DNA of 31,894 nt. Source: a virus. Each line of letters starts with the position of its first letter. Position 1 is the stretch's first letter. A program made the translations under genes and the position numbers. The notes under the pieces are model-generated. The model saw only the letters and a list, made by a program, of their open reading frames with translations. It did not search any database and was not told the DNA's origin. This document shows positions 16,594-23,803 of this stretch, one piece after another. The DNA is taken from the IMG/VR virus record IMGVR_UViG_3300020467_000025, positions 1 to 31,894 of that record; one strand, 5' to 3'.

Positions 16594-18918
16594 TTAACAA
16601 ACAAACATTGGACTTGGGACTTTAGTAACCCTTCTAGATCTAGTACCAGTTTTGATAGTATTTATCGTTGGTACCGTCACCCTCTGTACAACTGTCCTAG
16701 GTGGTAATATTACATCCTGAACTGATGCATCCTTTTTCTTCTTCCATTCAAGAGCATCATGTCGTGCTTGCTGTTGAAGTACCTGCTGCTCTATCTGTGA
16801 CCTTATATCCATATCTGAATATGCAGGTGTTTCTTGAGTTGGTGTAGGTGTTATCTCTTCCTTCTTATTACCTCCAAAGAGTCCCTTTACACCACCCCAT
16901 AATCCCTTAGCAACATTACCTATACCACCAATTATTTTCTTACCAGTACCTATTACTCCCTTAGCTGCCATACTTGCCAACTTCAATGGAAGTTGTTGTA
17001 TATTCTGCAAAGCATTATTACCCCTACCATCGAAGTCAAATATACCTCCTGTTAGAGTGTCAGCAACACCACCTAATACACCTTTCCAACCACGTTTTTC
17101 TCCTTTCTCACCAGTTTCACCAGGTTCCTGTCCATCTTTTTGTGCTTTATGCAAACCTAGACGAATTTGCTCTGCATCAAATTCTGGATATGTATTACCT
17201 TCTAGTATTGTTGATCTAGTTTTTTTGTATTTCGGCAGTGCATTCATATCCTGCCATTCTATAGACCTTAATACACCCTCAACATGAACCTCATCCGTTA
17301 CTTCCCACTTCTCTTTCTTCTTAAATAAACCACCAAGGAAATATTGAGGAAGTTTCAAAGGTCCACCCTTTGCCATCTCCTCCAGTTTTACATCCTTTCC
17401 AGGATCCTTACCCCTTATAATTTTCCATGCGAATCCTATGGGATTCGTCATAAACGCAAATATATTCTTAGCAGCACTTATAATAAACTTGATTGTACCT
17501 GCCAGTACTTTAATGACACCACCTAATAACCAACCGATAGGTTTCATTATCCACCCTATAATGTCAAACATTACCTTACCAATTTGACCTATGAAATCAA
17601 ATAAGGTACCAAGAAACTCTGTTACACCTGTTTCACTAGCAATACCCTGAACTAATCCCCACATCATTTCAAAATACTGCTTAATAGGTTTAAATAGTGG
17701 TTTGATTACTGGTAAGAATGTCTTACCTACCCACTCACCTAAGAAACCACCTAATGCATTACCAACTATAGGTCCAAATGGTCCTAAGAATGGTGTTAAC
17801 ATTGCAGCACCTATCATTCCACCTGCTGCCTGTCCAACACCTGCACCGACTGCTTCAGTCTTATCCTCACCCATTGCAATACCAGACATCATACGAGTAA
17901 GACCACCTGCTATTGCAAGTCCCTTCTGCATGCCAGGTTTCCCCATCTTTCTACCAAAGTTCTTACCAGACTGTAATCTGGTAGGATTCTTCATCCTCGC
18001 ATTAAACTTATTACCAATCTTTCTTGCTTGATCGTTTCGACCCTGTAATCTTAACTTCTTCTGCTGTCTCTCGACAGACTTCTTCTGTGCTTTATATTCT
18101 TTTTCAGTGTATATCTTACCTGTCTCTGAATCCTTATAACCAAACTTACGCCATTGCTCTTGTTTCTTCCATTCCACCTCCTTCACAGAAGTATCTCGGA
18201 AGAGATTCTTTACCTTCTTACCATCACTGAATAGTTTTAATGGATTTAATAGATATCGAAGTGTAGCAAAACCTGCAATTAACTGTAGGAATCCTGTAAG
18301 TGGTGCTAATGCCTTAGCAATACCTGTCTTATTACCAGCACCAAAGAGATCAGTAATACCTCTAGCAATATTAAAGACACCAAACCCCAATATAGCGAAT
18401 CCAAACTTACCTATAGCAGTAAGTAACTTGAACACCTTCGCAGCTCTCTTTGCTTTCTCTGGCTTAGCTAACCACGAAAATAATGACATCTTAATAAAGA
18501 CATCAAATATAGGTGTCAAGAACCCAGATAAAACCTCAAGAAAGCTCAGAGCTGCTTTCTTTGCCTTCTTCTGTATTGGACTTTCTTCTTTTCCTTTAGT
18601 ACCTTTCGTCTCTGCTTTATTTTCTTTCTTATTCCTCTGCTCAAACTTGAACATGCCCAAGAAACCTTTTCTCCATTTCTGGAACACATTCAGATCTTCT
18701 TTCTCTTCCTTTTGATCTTCATCTACCTCTTTAAAAGATTTGGTACGTAACCAATCTCTTTCAAATGTAATAAGTTTCTCTGTCTCTACCTGATTATGAC
18801 TAATACTAGTTACTGTCTTACCTGTACGATTGATACCCTTCCGAATCTGATTGAAAGTTCCAGAATAAGCACCATCATCCTTGATGGGTTTAATTTTGAC
18901 GTAACTCTTAATTGCCAT
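16594..18918 (-). CDS. Tape-measure-like tail protein A, 774 aa
   Basis: Same architecture as the next gene: charged N-terminus to about residue 122, hydrophobic helices at about 124-240 (FSWLAKPEKAKRAAKVFKLL), a Lys/Gln-rich stretch at 250-330, and a Gly/Ala-rich membrane-like segment at 353-395 (TEAVGAGVGQAAGGMIGAAM). A block VGKTFLPVIKPLFKPIKQYF follows, then more hydrophobic helices up to about 510 and a hydrophilic C-terminus with GVADTLTGGIFDFDGRG. It lacks the GGWINGPQSGYPV block of the 770-aa paralogue. The ATG overlaps the stop of the frameshift ORF (TAATG). The role is tail length determination or hub/tube scaffolding by position and composition; T4 gp29 fills this place in the T4 order 26-51-27-28-29. 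Confidence 0.7.
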   Translation of the reverse strand: MAIKSYVKIKPIKDDGAYSGTFNQIRKGINRTGKTVTSISHNQVETEKLITFERDWLRTKSFKEVDEDQKEEKEDLNVFQKWRKGFLGMFKFEQRNKKENKAETKGTKGKEESPIQKKAKKAALSFLEVLSGFLTPIFDVFIKMSLFSWLAKPEKAKRAAKVFKLLTAIGKFGFAILGFGVFNIARGITDLFGAGNKTGIAKALAPLTGFLQLIAGFATLRYLLNPLKLFSDGKKVKNLFRDTSVKEVEWKKQEQWRKFGYKDSETGKIYTEKEYKAQKKSVERQQKKLRLQGRNDQARKIGNKFNARMKNPTRLQSGKNFGRKMGKPGMQKGLAIAGGLTRMMSGIAMGEDKTEAVGAGVGQAAGGMIGAAMLTPFLGPFGPIVGNALGGFLGEWVGKTFLPVIKPLFKPIKQYFEMMWGLVQGIASETGVTEFLGTLFDFIGQIGKVMFDIIGWIMKPIGWLLGGVIKVLAGTIKFIISAAKNIFAFMTNPIGFAWKIIRGKDPGKDVKLEEMAKGGPLKLPQYFLGGLFKKKEKWEVTDEVHVEGVLRSIEWQDMNALPKYKKTRSTILEGNTYPEFDAEQIRLGLHKAQKDGQEPGETGEKGEKRGWKGVLGGVADTLTGGIFDFDGRGNNALQNIQQLPLKLASMAAKGVIGTGKKIIGGIGNVAKGLWGGVKGLFGGNKKEEITPTPTQETPAYSDMDIRSQIEQQVLQQQARHDALEWKKKKDASVQDVILPPRTVVQRVTVPTINTIKTGTRSRRVTKVPSPMFVC

Positions 18919-19103
18919 TAGAGAGACATTTTATTTTCGTCTTGTTTTTGCCTTCTTTCTTCCTCTTGAATATGAGCGATAAGAAGGTTCACGTATACAT
19001 CACGTTCCCACGGTATCATATTTTCCAACTCAGTCAGAGAGTATTTGTGATGTTGCATTAATGCGAAGTTAGTCTTGTAGTAATTCTCAAGACTGTCATG
19101 CAT
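18918..19103 (-). CDS. Small tail chaperone ORF, probable frameshift extension of gp26
   Basis: The 61-codon frame begins MHDSLENYYKTNFALMQHHK and contains YSLTELENMIPWERDVYVNLL, then a charged tail. It lies six bases after the gp26 stop, in the -1 frame relative to gp26. Downstream reading after a slip at the T-run before the gp26 stop would give ...FF-RVAL-MHDSL..., so a 298-residue fusion is possible (233 + 4 + 61). This G/GT arrangement just before tape-measure genes is the classic tail assembly chaperone layout in long-tailed phages; in T4 the gene in this place is 51. Separate translation from the ATG at 19103 is also possible, but no good Shine-Dalgarno sequence precedes it. Confidence 0.72.
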   Translation of the reverse strand: MHDSLENYYKTNFALMQHHKYSLTELENMIPWERDVYVNLLIAHIQEEERRQKQDENKMSL

Positions 19104-19121
19104 TAACGCTACTCGAAAAAA
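19055..19121 (-). promoter_or_regulatory. Programmed -1 ribosomal frameshift site
   Basis: On the minus strand, gp26 codons AGT TTT TTC GAG TAG contain the heptamer T-TTT-TTC (19121-19115) in the canonical X-XXY-YYZ phase, one sense codon before the stop. After a 5-nt spacer, GCGTTAATGC (19109-19100) can pair with GCATTAATGC (19064-19055) over 10 bp with one G-U. The 35-nt loop holds a second perfect 7-bp stem, AGTCTTG (19094-19088) with CAAGACT (19077-19071), around a 10-nt loop. A -1 slip leads directly into the 61-aa ORF. Frames and positions were checked base by base. Confidence 0.78.
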
Positions 19122-19813
19122 CTTGCTAGTCCCTCAAGCACTAATTCACTCTCGACCTTTGTATTTGGGTTTGTTACCTTTAATTTATAAGATAGTTTAG
19201 GCATAGTCTCAAAGAATTGCTGAATCTTACCAAACTGGTCTGCATTCAAATCTTCCAAGAATTCTAATGCTTCCTTCTTAGTGAAAGAATCATAAACCTC
19301 TTCTTTATCATATACTTGACCAATACATCCTGCAGCTAATTCAAATACATCCTCTATATCAGGGTTATCTGATAGGTTTTGTTGAATAAAGACATCCAAT
19401 GAAGGATACTTCATCTTCACACCTACATTCCCATCTAAATCAATCTCAGCATTGTGATCATCAGGGATCTCAACGTTGACTTCTGCAAGAGGGATACTGA
19501 CATCCACTTGGGTTTTCTCATCATCTGGACATGTGACTTTAAATTCACTTGTCTCACCAACAGCAACAGATCTAATCTTAAGGAAGATATATTCAATCTC
19601 AAAAGTAGAGAGTGACTCAACCTTAGTCTTTAGGTTAGTGCAGTTTTTAATAATAGTCTTCACTGCTTTGACCATCTGCTTGTTGTCTTGCGACTCCATA
19701 GCGAGATAGAGTAGTTTCTCTTCCTTAACTAGGAATGGTCTATATGATATTTTAGTGCCTGTTACAGGCAGGGTCGCTTCATACTCAGGTATGGCTAACT
19801 TAGGTAATGGCAT
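19109..19813 (-). CDS. gp26: Baseplate hub / tail chaperone protein gp26
   Basis: A 234-aa protein matching the T4 gp26 baseplate family (Pfam T4_baseplate type). The N-terminal LPKLAIPEYEATLPVTGTKI is followed by YRPFLVKEEKLLYLAMES, IIKNCTNL, FEIEYIFLKIRSVAVGE and a cysteine-containing strand VTCPDDEKTQVDV. The C-terminal half is helical (DVFIQQNLSD, EALEFLEDLN, IQQFFETMP) and ends LVLEGLASFFE. The family acts in hub and tail assembly; in the tail-chaperone view it would be the G-like partner for the tape measure. It is preceded by the tube-fold protein gene (26-nt gap) and followed by the frameshift ORF. The run of six T at codons 231-233 forms the slippery site. Confidence 0.85.
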   Translation of the reverse strand: MPLPKLAIPEYEATLPVTGTKISYRPFLVKEEKLLYLAMESQDNKQMVKAVKTIIKNCTNLKTKVESLSTFEIEYIFLKIRSVAVGETSEFKVTCPDDEKTQVDVSIPLAEVNVEIPDDHNAEIDLDGNVGVKMKYPSLDVFIQQNLSDNPDIEDVFELAAGCIGQVYDKEEVYDSFTKKEALEFLEDLNADQFGKIQQFFETMPKLSYKLKVTNPNTKVESELVLEGLASFFE

Positions 19814-19838
19814 AACGATTGCATTATTATAATTCTAT

Positions 19839-20597
19839 TTAGACACCAAATCCAGCTGCTGCATTCTGTTCGTCTGCAACGCCAGTAGTACCTAATCCTG
19901 ATGAGGTGTTTATGTATCTATCTGGTGTATTAATTCCCAGTCCTTCTGTTCCTACTCCATCAAATCTATATCTCTCGTGCTTAAACTTAACGCTAAACTT
20001 AACTAAATTGGTAGGACCATTACTATATGATGCTCCACCCATGTCATAGGGCCATGCTCCAAAGAATTGCCAAACTGCCATAGATGCATTAAGTCTTGTC
20101 CTATATGTTGCATTTGCCTCTGTAAGACCTTCCCAACTAATAGGGGATCCAACTTCCCACTTTGTTATTATTAGGTTACAAATATACTCCTCATATATCC
20201 CTGATCTATTCTCCATGTCTGGTGCTGCCCAGTTCATCCAATGCTCAAAGAATTGACGATGGTATTGATACTTGTCTGTTATAAAGGTAATATCCAGATC
20301 ACCATGTTGCTGAGTCCTAGCATGTGAATATGCTGCACCTTGCCATGCTGCTGCTACCTTTTGATCTTGTATCCTCTTACCAGGTATAGTAACTTGATCT
20401 GCCATGTAATTCATGGAATCAAATGCATGTCTCTGGTCTTGCATTATAAATTGAGTGTTTTCCTTCAAACATGTAGGAAGAAATAACCTAACTCCGTACA
20501 GGTTAGATCTAGAGGGTTCAAGTTTACCAGTCTGGACTTGAGCCCTCCATTTTTCAAAGCTATTCGGGTTACTAAAGGTTTCTAGTTCTTGACTCAT
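19839..20597 (-). CDS. Tail-tube-fold baseplate protein (gp54/gp19-like)
   Basis: A 252-aa protein with SRSNLYGVRLFLP near residue 30, QVTIPGKRIQDQ near 70, then DLDITFITDKYQYHRQFFEHWMNW and the late strand VKFSVKFKHERYRF. The arrangement NLYxVRL, xxIPG, hydrophobic strand plus FFExW helix, and a closing KFxHxRY strand is typical of T4 gp19-type tube proteins and the tube initiator gp54. Its place between head/neck and hub genes favours a tube-initiator role over the main tube protein, which is usually near the sheath gene gp18. It overlaps the 159-aa gene upstream by ATGA. A C-terminal tail of about 30 residues is Gly/Thr/Ala-rich. Confidence 0.65.
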   Translation of the reverse strand: MSQELETFSNPNSFEKWRAQVQTGKLEPSRSNLYGVRLFLPTCLKENTQFIMQDQRHAFDSMNYMADQVTIPGKRIQDQKVAAAWQGAAYSHARTQQHGDLDITFITDKYQYHRQFFEHWMNWAAPDMENRSGIYEEYICNLIITKWEVGSPISWEGLTEANATYRTRLNASMAVWQFFGAWPYDMGGASYSNGPTNLVKFSVKFKHERYRFDGVGTEGLGINTPDRYINTSSGLGTTGVADEQNAAAGFGV

Positions 20598-21073
20598 TTT
20601 AATCTACTCCAGATTATGCTACTTGGCACTTCCATAGTTCTTCCAAGTCCTTTGGGTCTAATAACAAATTGCTCCACTGGGAGAGGTGTCATCTCTCGCA
20701 ACTCTTCTTGAGGTACATTATATGCTGATGTGACACTATTCATAAAGTATTTATGATGGCAACGCATAGGATATGAAATACTACCAGCAGCCCAGGTATT
20801 TGCCATACTTTTCCTACTATTAGGTCTCAAATAGTGCATATTACCGCCAGAGAACTGCCTATTCCCATAATCTACATCTGTGATTAGTACCATAGGGAAG
20901 GTATCCCAAAATTTAAGATCTGGTGTCTGGGCTGAATAATTGAAGAATATGATATCACCCACAATAAATCCACCTTGATATGACTCCAGTCCATACTGTA
21001 GTTGCTCTCTATACCATTGTTTAGACTGTGACTTACCACCTGCTAAGTCTTTTACGTCTGTGAAGATACTCAT
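20594..21073 (-). CDS. Conserved structural-type protein, 159 aa
   Basis: Starts MSIFTDVKDLAGGKSQSKQW. The middle VGDIIFFNYSAQTPDLKFWDTFPMVLIT and GGNMHYLRPNSRKSM follow a pattern (short beta strands, 'D-x-F-P-M/L-V', then 'N-x-H-Y-L') that I associate with conserved phage structural proteins in tail or hub clusters. No enzyme motif is visible. It lies between gp4 and the tube-fold gene with ATGA overlaps on both sides, so it is probably cotranslated with them and may act in tail or neck assembly. I cannot tie it to a specific T4 gene with confidence. Confidence 0.68.
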   Translation of the reverse strand: MSIFTDVKDLAGGKSQSKQWYREQLQYGLESYQGGFIVGDIIFFNYSAQTPDLKFWDTFPMVLITDVDYGNRQFSGGNMHYLRPNSRKSMANTWAAGSISYPMRCHHKYFMNSVTSAYNVPQEELREMTPLPVEQFVIRPKGLGRTMEVPSSIIWSRLK

Positions 21074-21504
21074 ACATTTAAGTGTTTTTCGGTCAGTATA
21101 ATAAATTGCATATTCTTATGAGCACAATACTGTCTTGCTGCTCTCCACTTAGCACTATTTACATTCCAAGTCTTAACTTCTGTTATAAAAGTCCGTGCCT
21201 TCTGCGATTTACGCTTAGGGGGTTTAGTTTGTGCATCTGGTTTAATTTCGATGATCGATTTGGCGATTCTTCCATCCTTGGTCCTCGCTCTGACATAGAA
21301 ATCAGGATAATAACGATGAACCCTATTATCCAAGGGAGACCTATAAGGAATAATAATCTCTTCACTACCCCACTCCAATACGTTGGTATTGCGGTCACAC
21401 CACATCATAAACTTCTTTTCCCACAAACTTCTATAAATAACATTAGTGTGATCACCTTTGTACTTATGTTTATTTGATGGTCTAAAATTTCCTTTGTATG
21501 CCAT
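21070..21504 (-). CDS. gp4: Head completion protein gp4
   Basis: A 144-aa protein (T4 gp4 is 150 aa). The start at 21504 gives MAYKGNFRPSNKHKYKGD, which aligns with the T4 N-terminus MAYSGKW...KYRGD. Then come YRSLWEKKFMMWCDRN, VLEWGSEEIIIPYRSP and the core YYPDFYV...SIIEIKPDAQTKPP, which has the P-D...E-x-K arrangement of a TnsA-like nuclease fold, and KTWNVNSAKWRAARQYC, ILTE near the end. gp4 closes the filled head and prepares it for tail joining. An in-frame ATG 14 codons upstream exists, but family length and alignment favour this start. The start codon overlaps that of gp48 on the opposite strand. Confidence 0.9.
   Translation of the reverse strand: MAYKGNFRPSNKHKYKGDHTNVIYRSLWEKKFMMWCDRNTNVLEWGSEEIIIPYRSPLDNRVHRYYPDFYVRARTKDGRIAKSIIEIKPDAQTKPPKRKSQKARTFITEVKTWNVNSAKWRAARQYCAHKNMQFIILTEKHLNV
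21432..21439 (+). promoter_or_regulatory. Perfect T4-type late promoter TATAAATA (plus strand, inside gp4)
   Basis: The plus strand reads CTATAAATAACATTAG, the exact consensus, 63 nt before the gp48 ATG. It lies inside the gp4 coding region read on the other strand. It explains how the plus-strand gp48-gp53 pair can be expressed inside a minus-strand structural operon. Confidence 0.7.
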
Positions 21505-22531
21505 GTCAACTTTAGTATTTCCAAAAGCTAAACCCCTAGGTGTCAATTCAGCAAATAGTAGAGAAACAATTACAGATGGTGCGGCTTTTCCGACTGAAGT
21601 AATCGATTATCTAAAATTTGATGTATATCACCATAAAGAAGAAACGCTGTTAGATACGATATATCTCTATTTACCCAAGTCGCTAAGTGAAAGTCATTCA
21701 CAAGGGTGGGGTAAGGTAGAACTTGGAAAATTTGGAAATGCATTAATGGATATGGCAGGTGAGGTAGTTGGTGCTGATGGCGGTATTAACACTGATTCGA
21801 TTGCTGATGATATTCAGGATGCAGCAGAAGCAGCACTACCACAATTAGGTTATACAGCAGCAAGTAAGGTAATTAATGCTGCTATTGCTACTGCTGGTGG
21901 TGATGCAAGTCTTAATAAGAATCAATTAAGCTCAATAGTTAATAAAACGATATTCAACCCATATGCAGAAGCAACATACGAAGGTCAGGGTAACTTCAGG
22001 GGACATTCTTGGACTTGGGAAATGGTACCAAAGAGCACTGATGATGCTTTAACCATATATGACATTATTCGTAAATTTAGAGGATATTCACTACCTGGTA
22101 AAGATGGAGATAACTGGTTAACATTACCAGAATACTTCCGTCTTACTACTGTAAGATATGTTGATAAAGGTGGCGGTAACGAATCAATCGCTAACCCTGA
22201 GCAGGGAGATTCAAAAGGTATCTTAAGTCAAGTAATGCAATTCCCAACCAAAATGGTTTGCACTGGTGTTTCTGTCAATATGCCAGATTTCACCTCTTTG
22301 AGATCTGCAATGAGCAACCAAAGATTCTTTGATTTTGGTGCTTTAAAGTATTCATTAAAATTAGACTTCAAAGAGACTGAATTCCTTACAAAGGAAACAT
22401 ACGGTTTCGATGCCAAAGAAGCATATACACAAAGGGAGAATGAATTTCTTTCAACTCTTTCTACAGATGAATTGAATCAAAGAGATCTTCTAAATTATGG
22501 TAATTCATTCAATTCAAATTCGACTGCATAA
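21503..22531 (+). CDS. gp48: Baseplate tail-tube cap protein gp48
   Basis: A 342-aa protein (T4 gp48 is 364 aa). The N-terminus MSTLVFPKAKPLGVN is followed by VIDYLKFDVYHHKEE and TIYLYLPKSLSESHSQGW, an Ala/Asp-rich middle, and a conserved core NPYAEATYEGQGNFRGHSWTWEMVPKS with YDIIRKFRG. A C-terminal strand block GVSVNMPDFTSLR and LKYSLKLDFKETEF follows. The core matches the gp48/gp54 type of baseplate cap that nucleates tube growth. The ATG chosen is 21503; a TTG 15 codons upstream is in frame but the consensus family start fits the ATG. No Shine-Dalgarno sequence is obvious. It overlaps gp53 by one base (TAATG). Confidence 0.82.
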   Translation: MSTLVFPKAKPLGVNSANSRETITDGAAFPTEVIDYLKFDVYHHKEETLLDTIYLYLPKSLSESHSQGWGKVELGKFGNALMDMAGEVVGADGGINTDSIADDIQDAAEAALPQLGYTAASKVINAAIATAGGDASLNKNQLSSIVNKTIFNPYAEATYEGQGNFRGHSWTWEMVPKSTDDALTIYDIIRKFRGYSLPGKDGDNWLTLPEYFRLTTVRYVDKGGGNESIANPEQGDSKGILSQVMQFPTKMVCTGVSVNMPDFTSLRSAMSNQRFFDFGALKYSLKLDFKETEFLTKETYGFDAKEAYTQRENEFLSTLSTDELNQRDLLNYGNSFNSNSTA

Positions 22532-23397
22532 TGGCATATTTTACTTACTTACCTGACGTAATGGTCAGGACATCTAGTTATCGTCAGAATAATGTAGATC
22601 CTTATAAACTTGCTAAAAACCTCTTTAGAAGGATTAAAATACGTGAAAAACTGGAAGATGTCATATTGGGATTTGACCAATATACCATTAGCATCAATGA
22701 AAGACCTGATCAAGTTGCTTATAAGAAATATGGCAATATGCAATTTGATTGGATTGTTTTGCTATGCAATAACATAACTAACGTATATGATGAATGGCCC
22801 ATGGCAGAAGATGAGTTAGAAAGGTATATTGACAACACATATGAAGAGGATGCTGATTCAATTCATCATTGGGTAACTCAAAGAATCACAGATACAAGAG
22901 GACGTATTCTTGTTAAAGAAGATCGTGTTGTGGGTGAAGATTACACATATACCAGACCTGACGGTACACTGATACCAAAGGAAGAGACAGTTAGACCCAT
23001 TTCTGTCTATGACCACGAAACTATGAAAAATGACTATAAACGCAATATTTACCTTTTGAAGAAAGAATTCATAAATGGGTTTATTGAAGAATTTAGCACT
23101 TTATGCGGATATCTTCCAAATAGCGAAACTGACGATACAACAGGAGCTAAGAAATCACTCAATACTACCCAAGAGCAGTTTCAGACCGTTAAACCGACTT
23201 ATAGCACAAATATCGGTGAAACGAGTTCTATCGAATTTGCTTCAGAGGCAGATTACTCATCTAGAGAGTTTGACACCTCTGCTGCTAGTATTGAAGCAGG
23301 AGATGTATTATCAGATGGCAGTACAGTAGTAACATCAAATACTACAGCAGGTGTGAGTGATGATGGATCTACAACTAATCAATACGGAAGTTCTTAA
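22531..23397 (+). CDS. gp53: Baseplate wedge protein gp53
   Basis: A 288-aa protein. The diagnostic block is DQVAYKKYGNMQFDWIVLLCNNITNVYDEWPM, matching T4 gp53 (NAIYGNPQLYWVLLMCNDNYDPYYGW). The N-terminus MAYFTYLPDVMVRTSSY and the wedge part ending FINGFIEEFSTLCGYLP account for about 200 residues, the usual length. The last ~85 residues are a Ser/Thr/Ala/Asp-rich extension (SAASIEAGDVLSDGSTVV, TSNTTAGVSDDGSTT) not present in T4, probably disordered. gp53 joins wedges into the hexagonal baseplate. It is coupled to gp48 by TAATG and followed after 23 nt by a terminator hairpin. Confidence 0.9.
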   Translation: MAYFTYLPDVMVRTSSYRQNNVDPYKLAKNLFRRIKIREKLEDVILGFDQYTISINERPDQVAYKKYGNMQFDWIVLLCNNITNVYDEWPMAEDELERYIDNTYEEDADSIHHWVTQRITDTRGRILVKEDRVVGEDYTYTRPDGTLIPKEETVRPISVYDHETMKNDYKRNIYLLKKEFINGFIEEFSTLCGYLPNSETDDTTGAKKSLNTTQEQFQTVKPTYSTNIGETSSIEFASEADYSSREFDTSAASIEAGDVLSDGSTVVTSNTTAGVSDDGSTTNQYGSS

Positions 23398-23420
23398 AAA
23401 ACCTACAGAGCAAAAAAATA

Positions 23421-23443
23421 CCCCCGATTTTTTCGGGGGTTTT
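23421..23443. terminator. Bidirectional rho-independent terminator after gp53
   Basis: CCCCCGA (23421-23427), a T-rich loop and TCGGGGG (23433-23439) are followed by TTTT on the plus strand and, read in the other direction, by a T-rich run from the A7 just before it. It separates gp53 from the convergent minus-strand cluster that ends at 23474. Confidence 0.85.
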
Positions 23444-23473
23444 GCTTGTTCAAAAAGTCGAATAATATACGAG

Positions 23474-23803
23474 TTAGCGTCTACAACGCTCCCACTCAAT
23501 CACATCACGTCGCTCATAATATCCTGGTACCCATGTGTTGCCATGACCTAGGTAATGACCTGGTACCCAGTATTTCTTTGTGATTGTAACTTCACATCTC
23601 CTACGGTATGGTCCGTAATGAGGATGGCGGTGTCCATGACGATGATCGTACTTCCAGTCATGCCAGTGTCCACCTCCATGATCATGTCCATGATGATAAG
23701 ATTCTACAAACGGCTCCCAGAATTCCTTCCAAGTTAATGCTTCTGCACGGACTGGTGTAGCAACACCAATCAGTAGAAGTGGGAGCAGTAGTAGTTTCTT
23801 CAT
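23474..23803 (-). CDS. Secreted histidine-rich protein with W-V-P-G-[HY]-Y repeats
   Basis: A 109-aa protein with a clear signal peptide (MKK, then Leu-rich core, cleavage after VRA at residue 20). Residues 37-62 hold 11 histidines (HHGHDHGGGHWHDW...HRHGHRHPH), a likely metal-binding stretch. Then come Tyr/Arg-rich PHYGPYRRRC and two copies of W-V-P-G-[HY]-Y (WVPGHY at about 79-84, WVPGYY at about 91-96), as in the WXXGXW repeat type of exported bacterial proteins. Cysteines at 70 and 107 may pair. It lies after gp32 (the ATG overlaps its stop, TAATG) and before the terminator. Function is unknown; metal binding or envelope modification are inferences. Confidence 0.85.
   Translation of the reverse strand: MKKLLLLPLLLIGVATPVRAEALTWKEFWEPFVESYHHGHDHGGGHWHDWKYDHRHGHRHPHYGPYRRRCEVTITKKYWVPGHYLGHGNTWVPGYYERRDVIEWERCRR

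Noticed and set aside
19814-19838. CTAAATAG and TATAAT-like words before gp26
   Set aside because: They do not match the full TATAAATA octamer, are in a 25-nt gap inside a continuous operon and may be chance in AT-rich DNA.
21458-21502. N-terminal extension of gp48 from a TTG at 21458
   Set aside because: The added residues do not look conserved, and the ATG at 21503 gives the expected MSTLVFPKAKPLG start.
21505-21546. 14-residue N-terminal extension of gp4
   Set aside because: T4 gp4 begins at the MAYxG position; the upstream residues are antisense to gp48 codons.
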